Positions 16,898-26,569 of a stretch of DNA of 64,000 bases are shown here, piece by piece. The stretch is from positions 3,076,265 through 3,140,264 of the forward strand of contig NZ_KB913017.1 of the NCBI RefSeq assembly GCF_000383975.1. Reading direction: 5' to 3'. The notes under the pieces are model-generated. The model made no database searches, had not been told where the DNA came from, and saw only the letters and a list, made by a program, of their open reading frames with translations. This DNA is from Natronorubrum tibetense GA33. Lineage in GTDB: Archaea; Halobacteriota; Halobacteria; Halobacteriales; Natrialbaceae. The position numbers and the translations under genes are program-made. How positions within the stretch are numbered: the first letter of the stretch is position 1; each line of letters opens with the position of its first letter.

Positions 16898-17980
16898 ATG
16901 GACGCTCGAACCGCGTTTTTCGCCCTCCTGCTCGCCACTCTCGGCGTGATTTGCGCTCTGCTGGTCGCCCCGCTGTTGCAGTACGTGCTGGCTGCAGGTC
17001 TCCTCGCGTTCGTCCTCTACCCAGCCCACGAACGACTCGAGAGGCAAATTGGCGCCCGACCCTCGGCGCTCGCGCTCACCGCCTTTGCGATCGTCGCCGC
17101 CGTCGTTCCACTGATTTACTTTTCGATCGTCGTGCTCCAGACCGTCTTCTCGTTTCTCGACGATTTCGACGAACTCGCCGCCGTCGAAGAACTCAGAACC
17201 GCCGCGCTCGAACTCGGCATCGAGGCGGAGGTGCTCGACGAACTCGAGTCCGAACTCCTCGCGGAGATCGAGGGCTCGCTCTCCGGCTCCGTCGAGATCG
17301 TCTTACAGGAACTGGTCGGCCTCCTGAACGCGAGTATTCGGATGAGCTTCGGGCTCCTCGTGCTCGTGTTCCTCCTGTACTATCTGCTGGTCGACGGCGA
17401 CCGGTTCGTCGCCTGGGTCAGCGACATCGCACCGCTCGAGGACAACGTTCGCGACGAACTGTTCGACGAGATCGAGGTCGTCACCTGGGCGGTCATTTAC
17501 AGTCACGTCCTCGTCGCCGTCGTGGAGGGGCTGTTAGGCGGACTCGGATTCTACCTGCTCGGCGTTCCGAACGTGGCGTTCTGGACCGTCGTCATGATCG
17601 TCGTCTCGTTCCTGCCGGCAGTCGGCGTCTGGCTGGTCTGGGGGCCGGCCGTCGTCTATCTCGCCATCACGGCCGATCCGCTCACTGCGGTCGTAATGCT
17701 ACTGTACGGCGTTGTCGTCCTCTCGATCGTCGACAACTACCTGCGGGCGATCTTCGTCGATCGCGGGTCGGGACTCCATCCGGCGGTGGTCCTTATCGGC
17801 GTCATCGGCGGGATCTACTTGCTCGGAATCATGGGGCTGTTCCTCGGCCCGGTTCTGCTCGCGGTATTCAAGGCGGGACTGAACGTCTTCAGCACGATGA
17901 ATCTGGCCGCCGAGGAGCGCGACTCGCAACCGGCCGATGCGGAGTCCGACGGAGAGCTCGTGGAGATGGAACAGCCGTAG
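16898..17980 (+). CDS. AI-2E/PerM/YtvI-family exporter
   Basis: A 360-residue membrane protein with about eight hydrophobic segments in the AI-2E transporter layout: two helices, a long amphipathic region (about 75-140), then a dense block of helices from residue 145. The family's PxxG-type loops are visible as GVPNVAFWTVVMIVVSFLPAVGVWLVWGPA and DNYLRAIFVDRGSGLHP. The ATG at 16898 (MDARTAFFALL) is chosen because helix 1 starts at residue 5; an upstream in-frame ATG at 16763 adds a non-membrane stretch. Members include sodium/proton antiporters and proposed AI-2 exporters; archaeal substrates are unknown. Confidence 0.88.
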   Translation: MDARTAFFALLLATLGVICALLVAPLLQYVLAAGLLAFVLYPAHERLERQIGARPSALALTAFAIVAAVVPLIYFSIVVLQTVFSFLDDFDELAAVEELRTAALELGIEAEVLDELESELLAEIEGSLSGSVEIVLQELVGLLNASIRMSFGLLVLVFLLYYLLVDGDRFVAWVSDIAPLEDNVRDELFDEIEVVTWAVIYSHVLVAVVEGLLGGLGFYLLGVPNVAFWTVVMIVVSFLPAVGVWLVWGPAVVYLAITADPLTAVVMLLYGVVVLSIVDNYLRAIFVDRGSGLHPAVVLIGVIGGIYLLGIMGLFLGPVLLAVFKAGLNVFSTMNLAAEERDSQPADAESDGELVEMEQP

Positions 17981-18032
17981 CGAGGCTCGATCGTCGCCCG
18001 TCAGCCGGGTCCCGAGTCACGTGCCCTCGGCT

Positions 18033-18088
18033 GCTCGTCGTCCCGATTCGCCTGCTCACCGCCGCTCGTCGTCCCGATTCGCCTGCTC
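18033..18088. repeat. Direct duplication of 25 bp with 31-bp period
   Basis: The 25-base word beginning gctcgtcgtcccgattcg occurs at 18033-18057 and exactly again at 18064-18088. The second copy codes for the C-terminal residues of the small membrane protein on the minus strand; the first lies just after its stop. The duplication may have shortened or extended the gene's 3' end. Confidence 0.8.
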
Positions 18089-18250
18089 GCCCTCCCTCGT
18101 TTCGACCTCCTCGAGGTACTGTTCGGCGTCGAACCGAACGTACGCCGAGAAGACCGCGATCACGCCGACGACGAACAGCGGGACCCCGACGAGCAACGCG
18201 AGCATCGCGATCACGGTGAGCAGTTCGGTACTGACGAGTGCGAGCCACAT
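18056..18250 (-). CDS. Small single-helix membrane protein
   Basis: A 64-residue protein. Residues 2-38 are strongly hydrophobic (one long or two short helices), and the rest is charged (FDAEQYLEEVETREGEQANR). The acidic cytosolic tail and good hydrophobic profile make it a credible gene although it is short. Its 3' end carries a 25-bp direct repeat. It is convergent with the AI-2E-like exporter and upstream of nothing on the same strand. The function is unknown. Confidence 0.65.
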   Translation of the reverse strand: MWLALVSTELLTVIAMLALLVGVPLFVVGVIAVFSAYVRFDAEQYLEEVETREGEQANRDDERR

Positions 18251-18399
18251 GCTCGATCATACGGCTCTAGACGGTTTAGAGGCGCGGATTCTCGACAGCG
18301 CGTGTCGAGGAGACCAATCCCGTCAGGGCCACTCGAGAAAGCAAAACGGTTCAGATCCCGTGACGTGGCGTCGACCGTCGATCGGTGCGATCGGTGGGA

Positions 18400-19701
18400 C
18401 TACCCGCCTCGAGAGAACGCGCTGAGGTTCGACTGTAACCCGGCGGCGAGTTCGGACTTTCGCCGGAGGCGGGCGTAGGAGACCGGAAGCTGCGTCGAAA
18501 CCTCCGCGACGGCCTCGTGGAAGGTCTCGGCCTCGCCGTAGTTGCCTTCGAAGGCGTTTCGCACGCTCTCGCGAACCTGCCAGACGCCCACGGGGGCCCA
18601 GTAGTCGTCGCTCACTTCCCGGAGGACTAGACACTTCGCCTGACGACCGATCGACTCGAGGTACTCAAGTACCCCCAGCCGTGCGGCGTAGTAGGCCCCG
18701 GCAGTCTCCTCGACGTAGCTCGAGCGTCCTTCGTACCCCTCGGACGCGCTCTGGAGCCAGATGTCGTCGTTCGGATTGGGGTTCCAGATGCTGCCGGGTG
18801 CTTTCATCTCGACGAGTTCGAACTCCCAGTTGCCCGGCGCGAGAACGATCCAGTAGCGGTTGCCGACGTACTCGTTGGCCCAGACCTGGACCTCGTCGAT
18901 GCTAGGTTCGTTCCGAATGCCGCCGCGGAGGTACTGTCCGACGGTGTCGTCGACGGCGGTGATCGACCACCGCGTGGGGACGAGGCGACGCTGTTTGGCC
19001 TCGCCGAGCGCACCCGCAGAGAGGATCGAGTTGATCTCGTAGACGTCGAAACCGCGCCGATAGAGGTAGGTCATCGCCCCCTGGGCCTGCCAGTCGTCGT
19101 CCTCGAGGGTCTTCTTGACCTGTTTCGGGACGTAGGGATTTTCCCGCAGTTCGGCGTTGCGAGCGTTGGCCCGCGGACCGCGGGGCGTCGCGACGTCCGT
19201 CCCCGCGTCGAGTCCGAGATCAGGCGCGTCGTCCAGGCCGATCTCGAGGTCGACCGGTTTGCCGGCGATGGCGACCTCCCGCTGGACGCCGACGAAACCG
19301 TCCCAGGTGTCGTGGACGGACGGTGCCAGGCGACTCGCGATGCTCGGCGAGTCGACGTTCGCACGCTTGCTTGAGTTCAACAGCCCCGTGCGTCGCTGGA
19401 GCACGTCCGGGATGTCGTACCCCTGTTGGTACCAGTTGCCGTCGGTGACGTACTCCTCGGCCGCGTCCTCGTCGCCGACCGGCGAGAGGAGTCCCACGGG
19501 GATGTCGGGGTAGTTCGACCGGCCGACGAAGATCGACGGGGCCGTCGATCCCACGAGGGAGTCGCCGCTGAGCGCGCTGTCGAACCGCTGTTCGAACTCC
19601 TCGAGATGGTCCGTGATCGCGTAGGACTTCTCCTTTGCGAGGCGCCGTCGCTCGGCTTCTTCGTCGGGCTCTAAATCCTCGATGTAGTCGTCGAGGCGCA
19701 T
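18400..19701 (-). CDS. nreA: DNA repair protein NreA
   Basis: A 433-residue archaeal NreA protein. Recognised features include the central PSIFVGRSNYPDIPVGLLSP segment, the VDLEIGLDDAPDLGLDAG region and the long conserved block ending in the C-terminal QSNLSAFS, which matches the PCNA-interacting QxxLxxFF motif. NreA acts in DNA-damage repair with PCNA, shown genetically in Haloferax. The family's N-terminal zinc-binding segment seen in NreB or crenarchaeal forms is not evident; this one opens with an acidic MRLDDYIEDLEPDEEAE helix. The ATG at 19701 is chosen because the upstream frame is Arg/Thr-rich and unlike the family. Confidence 0.93.
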   Translation of the reverse strand: MRLDDYIEDLEPDEEAERRRLAKEKSYAITDHLEEFEQRFDSALSGDSLVGSTAPSIFVGRSNYPDIPVGLLSPVGDEDAAEEYVTDGNWYQQGYDIPDVLQRRTGLLNSSKRANVDSPSIASRLAPSVHDTWDGFVGVQREVAIAGKPVDLEIGLDDAPDLGLDAGTDVATPRGPRANARNAELRENPYVPKQVKKTLEDDDWQAQGAMTYLYRRGFDVYEINSILSAGALGEAKQRRLVPTRWSITAVDDTVGQYLRGGIRNEPSIDEVQVWANEYVGNRYWIVLAPGNWEFELVEMKAPGSIWNPNPNDDIWLQSASEGYEGRSSYVEETAGAYYAARLGVLEYLESIGRQAKCLVLREVSDDYWAPVGVWQVRESVRNAFEGNYGEAETFHEAVAEVSTQLPVSYARLRRKSELAAGLQSNLSAFSRGG

Positions 19702-19804
19702 TCGGTGACGTGTAGGAGTGGCCCGGGTTTGAATGTTGAGTTGGGAGCCGACGATCGGTCGTCGTCGCATCGGTGTTTCAGGGTCCGGAATCGGCCGAGA
19801 CGTT

Positions 19805-21685
19805 ATGTACTGCTTCGTGGTACATCTCGACACACCCGTGGATCTCCTGTCAGTCGTGATCGCAATCCTCGCGCTCGGCATCGGCGCGCAGGTGCTCGCC
19901 AAACGCCTGCAGGTCCCCAGCGTGCTCTTTCTCATCGGCATCGGCGTCGTCGTCGGTCCCGAAGGGTTCGGTTTCGTCACCATCGAAACGTTCGGCGATG
20001 GCCTCTCGACGGTCGTGGGCGTCAGCGTTGCCATCATCATCTTCGACGGCGCCTTTCACCTCCGACGTGAGAAACTCGAACAGGCCCCACAGGCCGTGGT
20101 TCGACTGATGACGATCGGTGCGGCGCTGACGTTCGTCGGAACGGCGCTCGCGGTTCGATTCTTCCTCGGCACCGAGTGGGACGTCGCCTTTCTGATCGGC
20201 GCGCTGTTGATCGCGACCGGCCCGACGGTGATCACGCCGCTGCTCGAGGTGCTCACGCTCCGGGAACACGTCGGGACCGCCCTCGAGGCCGAAGGGATTT
20301 TCAACGACGTGACCGCCGCGGTGCTCGCGATCGTCATCTTCGAGGTCCTCGTCGTCGGGGACTCGCCGGAACTGATTCCGCCGGCGTTCCTCCAGCGGCT
20401 GGCGGCGGGGATCGGTATCGGGATCGTCGTCGCGCTCGTCGTTCGGACGATTCTCGTTCACGCCACGACGCCGGCCGGCAACGCGCCCCAGCTGGCGCGG
20501 CTGGTGACGCTCGTCGGCGCGCTCGTCGCGTTCGGGCTCGCCGAGTCGGTGTTCTCCGAAACCGGCGTGGCCGCGGCCGCGACTGCCGGTTTCGTCCTCG
20601 GTAACGTCGATCTCCCCCACCGCGAGGAGATCCTGCAGTTCAACCGCGACCTCACGCTGGTCGTGCTCTCGTTCGTCTTCATCTCGCTCGCGGCGCTGAT
20701 CGACTTCGACTCGCTGCTCGGGCTCGGAATCGGGGGTATCGCTGTCGTCGTGGCGGTCACCCTGTTCATCCGTCCGATCCTCATGGCCGTCTCGGCGACC
20801 GACCGGCAGTTCAGTCGTGACGAGCGGTTGTTCCTCTCGTTCGTCGGTCCCCGGGGAATCATTCCGGCGTCGGTGGCGACGCTGTTCGCCATCGAACTTG
20901 AGGCCGCGGGCCAGTTCGAGGCCGCCCAGACGCTCGCTGGAACCGTCTTTCTCGTCATCTTCATCACGGTCGTCTTACAGGCGGGGTTCGCCCGTCAGAT
21001 CGCAGAGTACTTTCAGGTCATTCCAATGCGCACCATTATCGTCGGCGGCGGCCGAGTCGGCCGGTCGCTCGCCACACGACTGGAGAATCGCGGGGAAAAC
21101 GTCGTCCTGATCGACGAGGACCCGACCGTGGTCGAGAACCTTCGGCGGGACGGGTACACCGCCCACGAGGGCGACGGCACCGACGACGAAACGTTGCGAG
21201 AGGCGGGAATCGAGGATGCCAAGATCGCGGTCGCGACGACGGCCGACGACGACACGAACCTGCTGGTCTGCCAGCTTGCACGGACGAAGTACGACGTCGA
21301 AACCGTCGTCGCGCGGGTCAACACGCCCGGCAACGTCGACGCTTTCGAGACGCTCGACGTCCGGGCGATCGACGTCTCGAGTGCGACAGCGTGGTCGCTC
21401 GACAACCAGATCGAGCGACCCGCACTCGCCCAGTGGATGACCCAGATCGGGGAGGGCCACGACGCCCAGGAGATCTCTGTCACCGCCAGCGATCTGGGCG
21501 GGTCGACCATCGCCGAACTGGACGCCGAGATCCCCGACGGCTGTATCGTCGCCGTCATCGCACGCGAGGGCGAGACGTACGTCCCCAGCGCTGAGACGGT
21601 GCTCGAGGAGGGGGACAAGGTGACGTTCCTCGGTCGCGAGGACGCGGTCAAAGCAGCCGTCCGGCGGTTTCACCCGCACGACTGA
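19805..21685 (+). CDS. CPA-type cation:proton antiporter with TrkA-N and TrkA-C domains
   Basis: A 626-residue protein. Residues 1-405 form a 12-13-helix Na+/H+ exchanger domain, with [22 protein letters not shown] and [14 protein letters not shown] as the recognisable CPA1 motifs. Residues from about 412 form a Rossmann TrkA-N domain ([16 protein letters not shown], then IDEDP), and the last 80 residues form a TrkA-C domain. Fusion of the regulatory RCK module to the exchanger suggests gating by nucleotide or ligand. The ATG at 19805 (MYCFVVHLD) is chosen as it lies just before helix 1. It is divergent from nreA with a 103-base gap. Confidence 0.9.
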   Translation: MYCFVVHLDTPVDLLSVVIAILALGIGAQVLAKRLQVPSVLFLIGIGVVVGPEGFGFVTIETFGDGLSTVVGVSVAIIIFDGAFHLRREKLEQAPQAVVRLMTIGAALTFVGTALAVRFFLGTEWDVAFLIGALLIATGPTVITPLLEVLTLREHVGTALEAEGIFNDVTAAVLAIVIFEVLVVGDSPELIPPAFLQRLAAGIGIGIVVALVVRTILVHATTPAGNAPQLARLVTLVGALVAFGLAESVFSETGVAAAATAGFVLGNVDLPHREEILQFNRDLTLVVLSFVFISLAALIDFDSLLGLGIGGIAVVVAVTLFIRPILMAVSATDRQFSRDERLFLSFVGPRGIIPASVATLFAIELEAAGQFEAAQTLAGTVFLVIFITVVLQAGFARQIAEYFQVIPMRTIIVGGGRVGRSLATRLENRGENVVLIDEDPTVVENLRRDGYTAHEGDGTDDETLREAGIEDAKIAVATTADDDTNLLVCQLARTKYDVETVVARVNTPGNVDAFETLDVRAIDVSSATAWSLDNQIERPALAQWMTQIGEGHDAQEISVTASDLGGSTIAELDAEIPDGCIVAVIAREGETYVPSAETVLEEGDKVTFLGREDAVKAAVRRFHPHD

Positions 21686-21920
21686 CGGCTGCAGTTTCGA
21701 CCGCAGAATGTCAGAGGCAGAGGTCCGGTCTGGCGTTCACCCACCGAACCTCATCCTTCCCTTTCGGCTGGAATATAAAGTATCCAGACGGGCGTTTTCT
21801 GGCTCAGAAAACGCTGGGGCAACCGTCACATACCCCTCGTCAACACGCACCGTGGACAACGTATCGGTCTCGAGCCCCCAAAAGACAACCGTTAAAAACG
21901 GCGGGCGGGAAGGGAGGGGT

Positions 21921-22100
21921 ATGAGTACGACGGACGACAAGCAGACCCGATCCTGCGTCTCCTGCGGGATCAACATCGCGGGCACAAACGCTGCCGCCTT
22001 CAAGTGTCCCGACTGTGGCGCCCAGATCTACCGCTGTGCCAAGTGCCGCAAGCAGAGCAACCTCTACGAGTGCCCCGACTGCGGATTCACCGGCCCGTAA
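21921..22100 (+). CDS. CPxCG zinc-finger microprotein, HVO_2753-like
   Basis: A 59-residue protein with four cysteine knuckles: CVSCG, CPDCG, CAKC and CPDCG, making two zinc fingers. Size, spacing and position directly before EF-1 beta match the Haloferax volcanii protein HVO_2753, reported as needed for swarming and biofilm formation. A strong purine-rich ribosome site (gggagggg, 21912-21919) lies directly before ATG 21921. A TATA-like cgttaaaaac is about 25-30 bases upstream. Eight bases separate it from the EF-1 beta gene, so the pair is one transcript. A link to translation is suggested by context only. Confidence 0.92.
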   Translation: MSTTDDKQTRSCVSCGINIAGTNAAAFKCPDCGAQIYRCAKCRKQSNLYECPDCGFTGP

Positions 22101-22107
22101 GATACCC

Positions 22108-22374
22108 ATGGGAAAAGTAGCTGCCAAAATCAAGGTCATGCCGGACAGCCCAGAGATCGACCTGGATTCGCTCCAGGAGCGTCTCGAGAGTGCCCTCCCT
22201 GAGGGTGCGAAGATCAACGGCGTCGAACGCGAAGACGTCGCATTCGGACTCATCGCGCTCTACCCCACCGTGATCGTCCCTGACGGCTCGGGCGGGACGG
22301 AGACCGTCGAGGAGAACTTCTCGGAAGTCGACGGCGTCGAGAGCGTCGGCGTCGAGAACGTCGGCCGTATCTAA
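22108..22374 (+). CDS. ef1b: Translation elongation factor 1-beta (aEF-1B)
   Basis: An 88-residue archaeal EF-1 beta, the nucleotide exchange factor for aEF-1 alpha. It has the family's usual length and features: [20 protein letters not shown] at the N-terminus, the central [21 protein letters not shown], and a C-terminal [16 protein letters not shown] strand. The ATG at 22108 follows the zinc-finger microprotein stop by eight bases. The family is conserved across archaea and the identification is firm. Confidence 0.97.
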   Translation: MGKVAAKIKVMPDSPEIDLDSLQERLESALPEGAKINGVEREDVAFGLIALYPTVIVPDGSGGTETVEENFSEVDGVESVGVENVGRI

Positions 22375-22558
22375 TCCGGTTTTCGGCCGCCTTCTTCAGC
22401 AGGAACCCACTCCCGAAGAGCCGTCAGCATCGCCTCATGACTCGCCGTAGCGTGACTCGTTGGACGGTCGTCGCCGCGGCGATTCGGTCTCGAGTCGCAT
22501 TCCGCCAGCCACGCGGCTCTCGGAATTCTTACCACCCCGCCTGAGAAAGAGTCCCGAC

Positions 22559-23875
22559 GTGAACGTCCTGTCGGATCCGACGAAACGCCGCTGGCTCGCG
22601 TGGGGAGCGCTGGTGATCGTCTTCTTGCTCGTCAATCTCCACCGGCTGTCGACGGCCGTCCTGTCGGAACGGCTGACCACCGATTTCGAGACGACGGCGG
22701 CACAGCTCGGGACGCTGCACGCCTCGTTCTTCCTCATCTACGCGGCGATCCAGATTCCCACGGGCGTCCTCGCCGATCGCCTCGGGCCGCGGTACGTCGG
22801 CTCGATCGGGGCCCTCGTCCTGAGCGCCGGGGCCGTCGGCTTCGCACTCAGCGGGAGCTACCTCGCGGCGTTCGGCTCGCGTGCGCTCATCGGCCTCGGC
22901 AGCGGCGTCATCTTCGTCTCGATCCTTCGATTCTGTGCGAACTGGTACCGTGCCGACGAGTTCGCGACGATGACGGGGCTAACCGGCAGCGTAGCCGGTC
23001 TCGGCGCGATCCTCGCGACGACGCCGCTCGCGGTCACCGTCGGACTGTTCGGCTGGCGGGAGACGATGCTCGGTCTCGCGGCCGTCGGGTTCGTCGCGGC
23101 CGGAGCCGTCTACGTCCTCGCACGTCAGTCGCCGGCCGACGCCGGGCTGGAACCGATCGAGGGCGTCCCCGAACAGCCGTCGGTCACGCTCGAGGAGATC
23201 GGCGGCCACCTGCGGACGCTCGCGCGCGATCTCGACCAGTGGCTGCTCTCGATCGTGTTCTTCGCGGGCAACGGCGCAATGTTGACGCTGGTGGGGATGT
23301 GGGGCGTGCCGTACATCGTCGTCGTCTACGACGTGAACGTCACGACGGCATCGTACTTTACGCTCCTCGCATCGATCGGCGTGCTGTTCGGTCCGACGGC
23401 CATCGGCTGGCTCTCGGACAGGCAGGGGCAGCGACTGCTGCCGATGACGATCGGAATCGGGCTGTTCGCGGTCGCGCTCGCCGCGGTTCCGATTCTCGGT
23501 CGACCGCCGCTGGCCGTCGTCGCCGTCTCGTATCTGGCCTGTGGCTTCCTCTTCGGCGCCGCGATGCTCTCGCTGTCGGTCGTCAAGGAACGGTATCCGG
23601 CCGGCGCCAGCGGCGTGGCGACGGCGACCGTGAACACGGCGGGGTTCATCGGCGGGACGATTCTCCCGACGGTGATGGGGATGGCCCTCGACGCCTATCA
23701 GACCGGCGAGACCGTCGGCGGCACCGTCGCCTACACCGAGTTCGGCTACCGAATCGCCTTCGGTATCCTCGCTGGCACCGTCGCGGTCGGGTTTCTGTGT
23801 TCGTGCTGGTTGCTCGTCCGGGATCGCAGGGAGGGGACATCGCCGCCGAACCAGGCGGTCTCGAGTTCCGACTAG
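22559..23875 (+). CDS. MFS transporter
   Basis: A 438-residue, 12-helix major facilitator protein. Motif A (TGVLADRLGPRYVGS) follows helix 2, and a second half-copy (IGWLSDRQGQRLLP) occurs after helix 8. The start is uncertain: the frame has no ATG near helix 1, and the GTG at 22559 is favoured because it leaves a short charged lead (VNVLSDPTKRRWLAWG) before the first helix. The ATG at 22460 would add 33 Arg-rich residues. It has a short charged tail ending in SSSD. The substrate is unknown. Confidence 0.86.
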   Translation: MNVLSDPTKRRWLAWGALVIVFLLVNLHRLSTAVLSERLTTDFETTAAQLGTLHASFFLIYAAIQIPTGVLADRLGPRYVGSIGALVLSAGAVGFALSGSYLAAFGSRALIGLGSGVIFVSILRFCANWYRADEFATMTGLTGSVAGLGAILATTPLAVTVGLFGWRETMLGLAAVGFVAAGAVYVLARQSPADAGLEPIEGVPEQPSVTLEEIGGHLRTLARDLDQWLLSIVFFAGNGAMLTLVGMWGVPYIVVVYDVNVTTASYFTLLASIGVLFGPTAIGWLSDRQGQRLLPMTIGIGLFAVALAAVPILGRPPLAVVAVSYLACGFLFGAAMLSLSVVKERYPAGASGVATATVNTAGFIGGTILPTVMGMALDAYQTGETVGGTVAYTEFGYRIAFGILAGTVAVGFLCSCWLLVRDRREGTSPPNQAVSSSD

Positions 23876-23988
23876 CGATATCACAGTCGGTCGATCGGTT
23901 CGAGTCGGCCGTCGCACCTCGACTCGAGCGGCCGGCGAAAAGCGGGTGCCGGAACCGACCTCGTCGACTCGAGCCGACGCACCGGACG

Positions 23989-24429
23989 TTACGGCTGCTT
24001 TTCGCGGTCCGCGCCGAGACCGGCGCTGGAGATGATCTCTGCGCCCTTCGGCGAGAGGTCGACGGTAACGTCGCCGGGGACAGCCTTGCTGATTTCGTCG
24101 ACGTTGCCCGCAAGAACTGTCAGGATGTCATCGGGGTTCGCGTACAGCAGCATGTTGCCGTCCTGTCCCTCCGCGACGAGTTGCGTGTCGTTCAGGACGA
24201 TCTGGTTGTTCTGAATCGTCGCCGCGACGACCGGCAGCGCCTCGGGTTTCCCCTGCTCGGTGTCCTTGACTTTCCGGATGTGGACGTCTTCGAGGTCGAG
24301 TACGTCCTTGTGCTCTTGAATTACTTCAGCGCACGCGACCATATCCTGGAGCAGCGCCGATTTGTGGTGGCCGCCGTGTCCGTCGTCGCCGTCCAGACAG
24401 TGCTGGCAGACGCGAAGTTCGATTCGCAT
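23989..24429 (-). CDS. Haloarchaeal protein of unknown function with Cys/His-rich N-terminus
   Basis: A 146-residue protein starting MRIELRVCQHCLDGDDGHGG, where two Cys and several His residues could bind a metal. The remainder is a compact alpha/beta-looking sequence (VAATIQNNQIVLNDTQLVAEGQDGNMLLYANPDD) ending in an acidic/Lys-rich tail. No membrane helices and no recognised family. The ATG at 24429 is used because the Cys motif follows directly; the frame remains open upstream to 24513 without resemblance. It lies 84 bases downstream of the MBL hydrolase on the same strand and may share its transcript. Confidence 0.72.
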   Translation of the reverse strand: MRIELRVCQHCLDGDDGHGGHHKSALLQDMVACAEVIQEHKDVLDLEDVHIRKVKDTEQGKPEALPVVAATIQNNQIVLNDTQLVAEGQDGNMLLYANPDDILTVLAGNVDEISKAVPGDVTVDLSPKGAEIISSAGLGADREKQP

Positions 24430-24513
24430 TGTGCGAGCGTTGTCGCTCGAGCCCGATGAGAATTCCGTTTCGGGGGCTGCGACCCGATGGCCGGAGTGTC
24501 CAACCGGACCCAC

Positions 24514-25203
24514 TCAGTCCCGGTGGGTTTCGGTAATTTCTCCAATAGCCTCGGAGCCGCAGTCGACGTAGCCGCCGTGGAAGCAGACGACGTGTTCGAT
24601 ATCGCGGTCAGCCAGGTCGGCCACCGACTCGAGCGCGCGGTCCATGTTCGGTGTGAACTCGGGCTTCGGGCCGTCTATCGGCCCATCCCCGTCCGCGACG
24701 AGCGCGTCACCGGCGAGCAACAGGCCATCTTCGGGGAACTGCAACGAGATGTGACCCGGAGAGTGGCCGGGGGTGTCGACGACTTCCATCGGTCCTGCGA
24801 GGGTCGGGATTCGGACGCCCCCGGTGAGCTCTAAGTCGACGGAAGCCGGCGGATACCGATCGCCGTCGCCCTTGATCGGCTCCCGTTTCCCCGTCACGTA
24901 CGGCGCTTCGTTCCGGTGGGTCGCGACGGCCGCGTCGACGTGCTCGAGCAACTCCGCGAGACCCCCGGCGTGGTCGCCGTCGTGGTGGGTCAGGAGGACA
25001 AGCCAGATATCCTCGAGTTCGTACCCCAGCGATCGGAGATGCGTTCGAACGGCGTCGACGGCCCCTTCCGGGCCAACGTCGATCAGGATCGGTCCGCGCT
25101 CGGTTTCGACGAGCGTCGGGGTGATCGGCAACGCTCGGCCGCCGTAGTCGACCGTGATCGGGAGCGCGTGAACGCCCGCCTCGCGATTTTCGTTCGTTCC
25201 CAT
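24514..25203 (-). CDS. MBL-fold metallo-hydrolase
   Basis: A 229-residue metallo-beta-lactamase-fold protein. The metal motif is LTHHDGDHAGG (HxHxDH: the first His of the pair, Asp and His; about residues 71-81), then the third-ligand His in VDTPGHSPGHISLQ, the bridging Asp in LLAGDALVADGDGP and a last His in VVCFHGGYVD. This is the glyoxalase-II-like/hydrolase branch of the superfamily. It is cytosolic. It reads away from the terpene-synthase-like gene with a 150-base gap holding that gene's promoter. The substrate is unknown. Confidence 0.92.
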   Translation of the reverse strand: MGTNENREAGVHALPITVDYGGRALPITPTLVETERGPILIDVGPEGAVDAVRTHLRSLGYELEDIWLVLLTHHDGDHAGGLAELLEHVDAAVATHRNEAPYVTGKREPIKGDGDRYPPASVDLELTGGVRIPTLAGPMEVVDTPGHSPGHISLQFPEDGLLLAGDALVADGDGPIDGPKPEFTPNMDRALESVADLADRDIEHVVCFHGGYVDCGSEAIGEITETHRD

Positions 25204-25319
25204 ACGCCAGTCGTCGACCGCCAGAACGAAATGATTGTCCGTCGGCTCCCGGTTCCCAATCCGCAGACCAACGGTCGGTGCCGGAAGTGGGTCGGTTTCA
25301 GAAGTTCGGTACTAATGAA

Positions 25320-25330
25320 AAATAATAAAT
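25320..25330 (+). promoter_or_regulatory. TATA box of the terpene-synthase-like gene
   Basis: The run aaataataaat, in an AT-rich island (25312-25352) within GC-rich DNA, is centred about 30 bases before ATG 25355. With an archaeal spacing of 25-27 bases to the transcription start, the message would begin at or just before the start codon, giving a leaderless transcript. Confidence 0.6.
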
Positions 25331-25354
25331 CTAATAGATGTAAATACTACAACA

Positions 25355-26350
25355 ATGACGAACATCGCCAGTGTTCCACGACTCGAGGTCGAGATCGACC
25401 CGTTCGCCGACGCCGCTTCCCAGACGCTCCCCGAGGTGGTTCGTCCGCTGGCAGACGCGTACGACGAGCAGATTGCGGATCGAGACCGATCGCTTTGGCG
25501 TTGGTTCTACCGGGCGACGGCCGAGTTCGGCCTCTCGTGTGTCGATACGGACCGCGTCCGACGGACTCGAAGCGCGAAGGTCCTCGCCACGATGTTCATC
25601 ACCGTCGTCGACGACGTCGCCGAACGATACGGCGACCGGGCGACGTTCGCAGAGCTGTTGAAAGTGCCCTTCGAGCATCAGGACGCCGATCCGACTCGAG
25701 CGGGCGTCGCGGGCGAGTACGTCCGATTTCAACAGGAGCTCTGGGCGGCGTTGCAAGCGCTGTACGACGACGGTCCGCGAGCGGAGGAGTTCGCGGCGCT
25801 GTTCCGGTTCGACCTCCGGCAGGCGCTTCAGTCGGTCGACTACTCCGCGCTGTTGGCCCAGCACCCCGGGCTCGCCTCCGAGCGCGAACTCTGGACGTAC
25901 GACGCGCACAACATGATGGTACTCTGTTTCGCCGATATCGATCTCGCCGCCTCGTTGTCGTTCGACGCGGCCGAACTCGCGGCGGTTCGGGAGGTCGTCA
26001 CGCGGGCACAGCGGATGGCTCGAGTCGGCAACTGGATCGCGACCTGGGAGCGCGAACTCGCCGAAGGCGACTACAGTTCGGGCGTCGTCGTCCGCGCGCT
26101 CGAGTCCGGCGTCGTCTCGATCGACGAACTGCGAGGGCTCGAGACCCGGCCGACGGGCGACGCCGTCGATCCGATCGTTACGGCGATCCGTGAGTCCGAG
26201 ATCGAGGCCTACTTCGTCGATCGCTGGCGCAGCGAGTACGACGAGGCGGTGCAGTTCGTCGGGGCGGTGGACAGTGTCGATCTTCGGACGTATCTCGAGG
26301 GGTTCGAGACGATCTTTCGGGCGCAACTGGCGAACCGCCCGTCGAACTGA
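25355..26350 (+). CDS. Putative class I terpene synthase-like protein
   Basis: A 331-residue all-helical soluble protein. Two metal-binding motifs of class I terpenoid synthases are present at the expected spacing: DDVAE at 86-90 (the aspartate-rich DDxxD/E) and NWIATWERE at 226-234 (N-x3-T-x3-E, the NSE/DTE triad), preceded by Arg 223. The total length matches bacterial monodomain sesquiterpene-type synthases (about 300-350). A trans-prenyltransferase would have a second DDxxD instead, so cyclisation of a prenyl diphosphate is the better guess. An AT-rich promoter is directly upstream. No P450, phytoene or IDI gene is next to it. The product is unknown, and the assignment rests on motifs only. 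Confidence 0.72.
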   Translation: MTNIASVPRLEVEIDPFADAASQTLPEVVRPLADAYDEQIADRDRSLWRWFYRATAEFGLSCVDTDRVRRTRSAKVLATMFITVVDDVAERYGDRATFAELLKVPFEHQDADPTRAGVAGEYVRFQQELWAALQALYDDGPRAEEFAALFRFDLRQALQSVDYSALLAQHPGLASERELWTYDAHNMMVLCFADIDLAASLSFDAAELAAVREVVTRAQRMARVGNWIATWERELAEGDYSSGVVVRALESGVVSIDELRGLETRPTGDAVDPIVTAIRESEIEAYFVDRWRSEYDEAVQFVGAVDSVDLRTYLEGFETIFRAQLANRPSN

Positions 26351-26569
26351 CCGGATCGCCCACCGCGACTGTTGGGACGGGCATGGGCACTGAGGTCTGC
26401 GAGCGGCCGAACGGATACGACCTCGTGAGACACTGTACGGTTGAGCGAGCGAATCGGCTGCGGAGGATGGAGAAATCGCTGCCATCACTGTGGGAACAAC
26501 GCTCGAGCCGGTCTGATTCGCTGCTCGTCGACCGACGGAACGGGGATCCTCGTTCCGAGATCGATTCGA

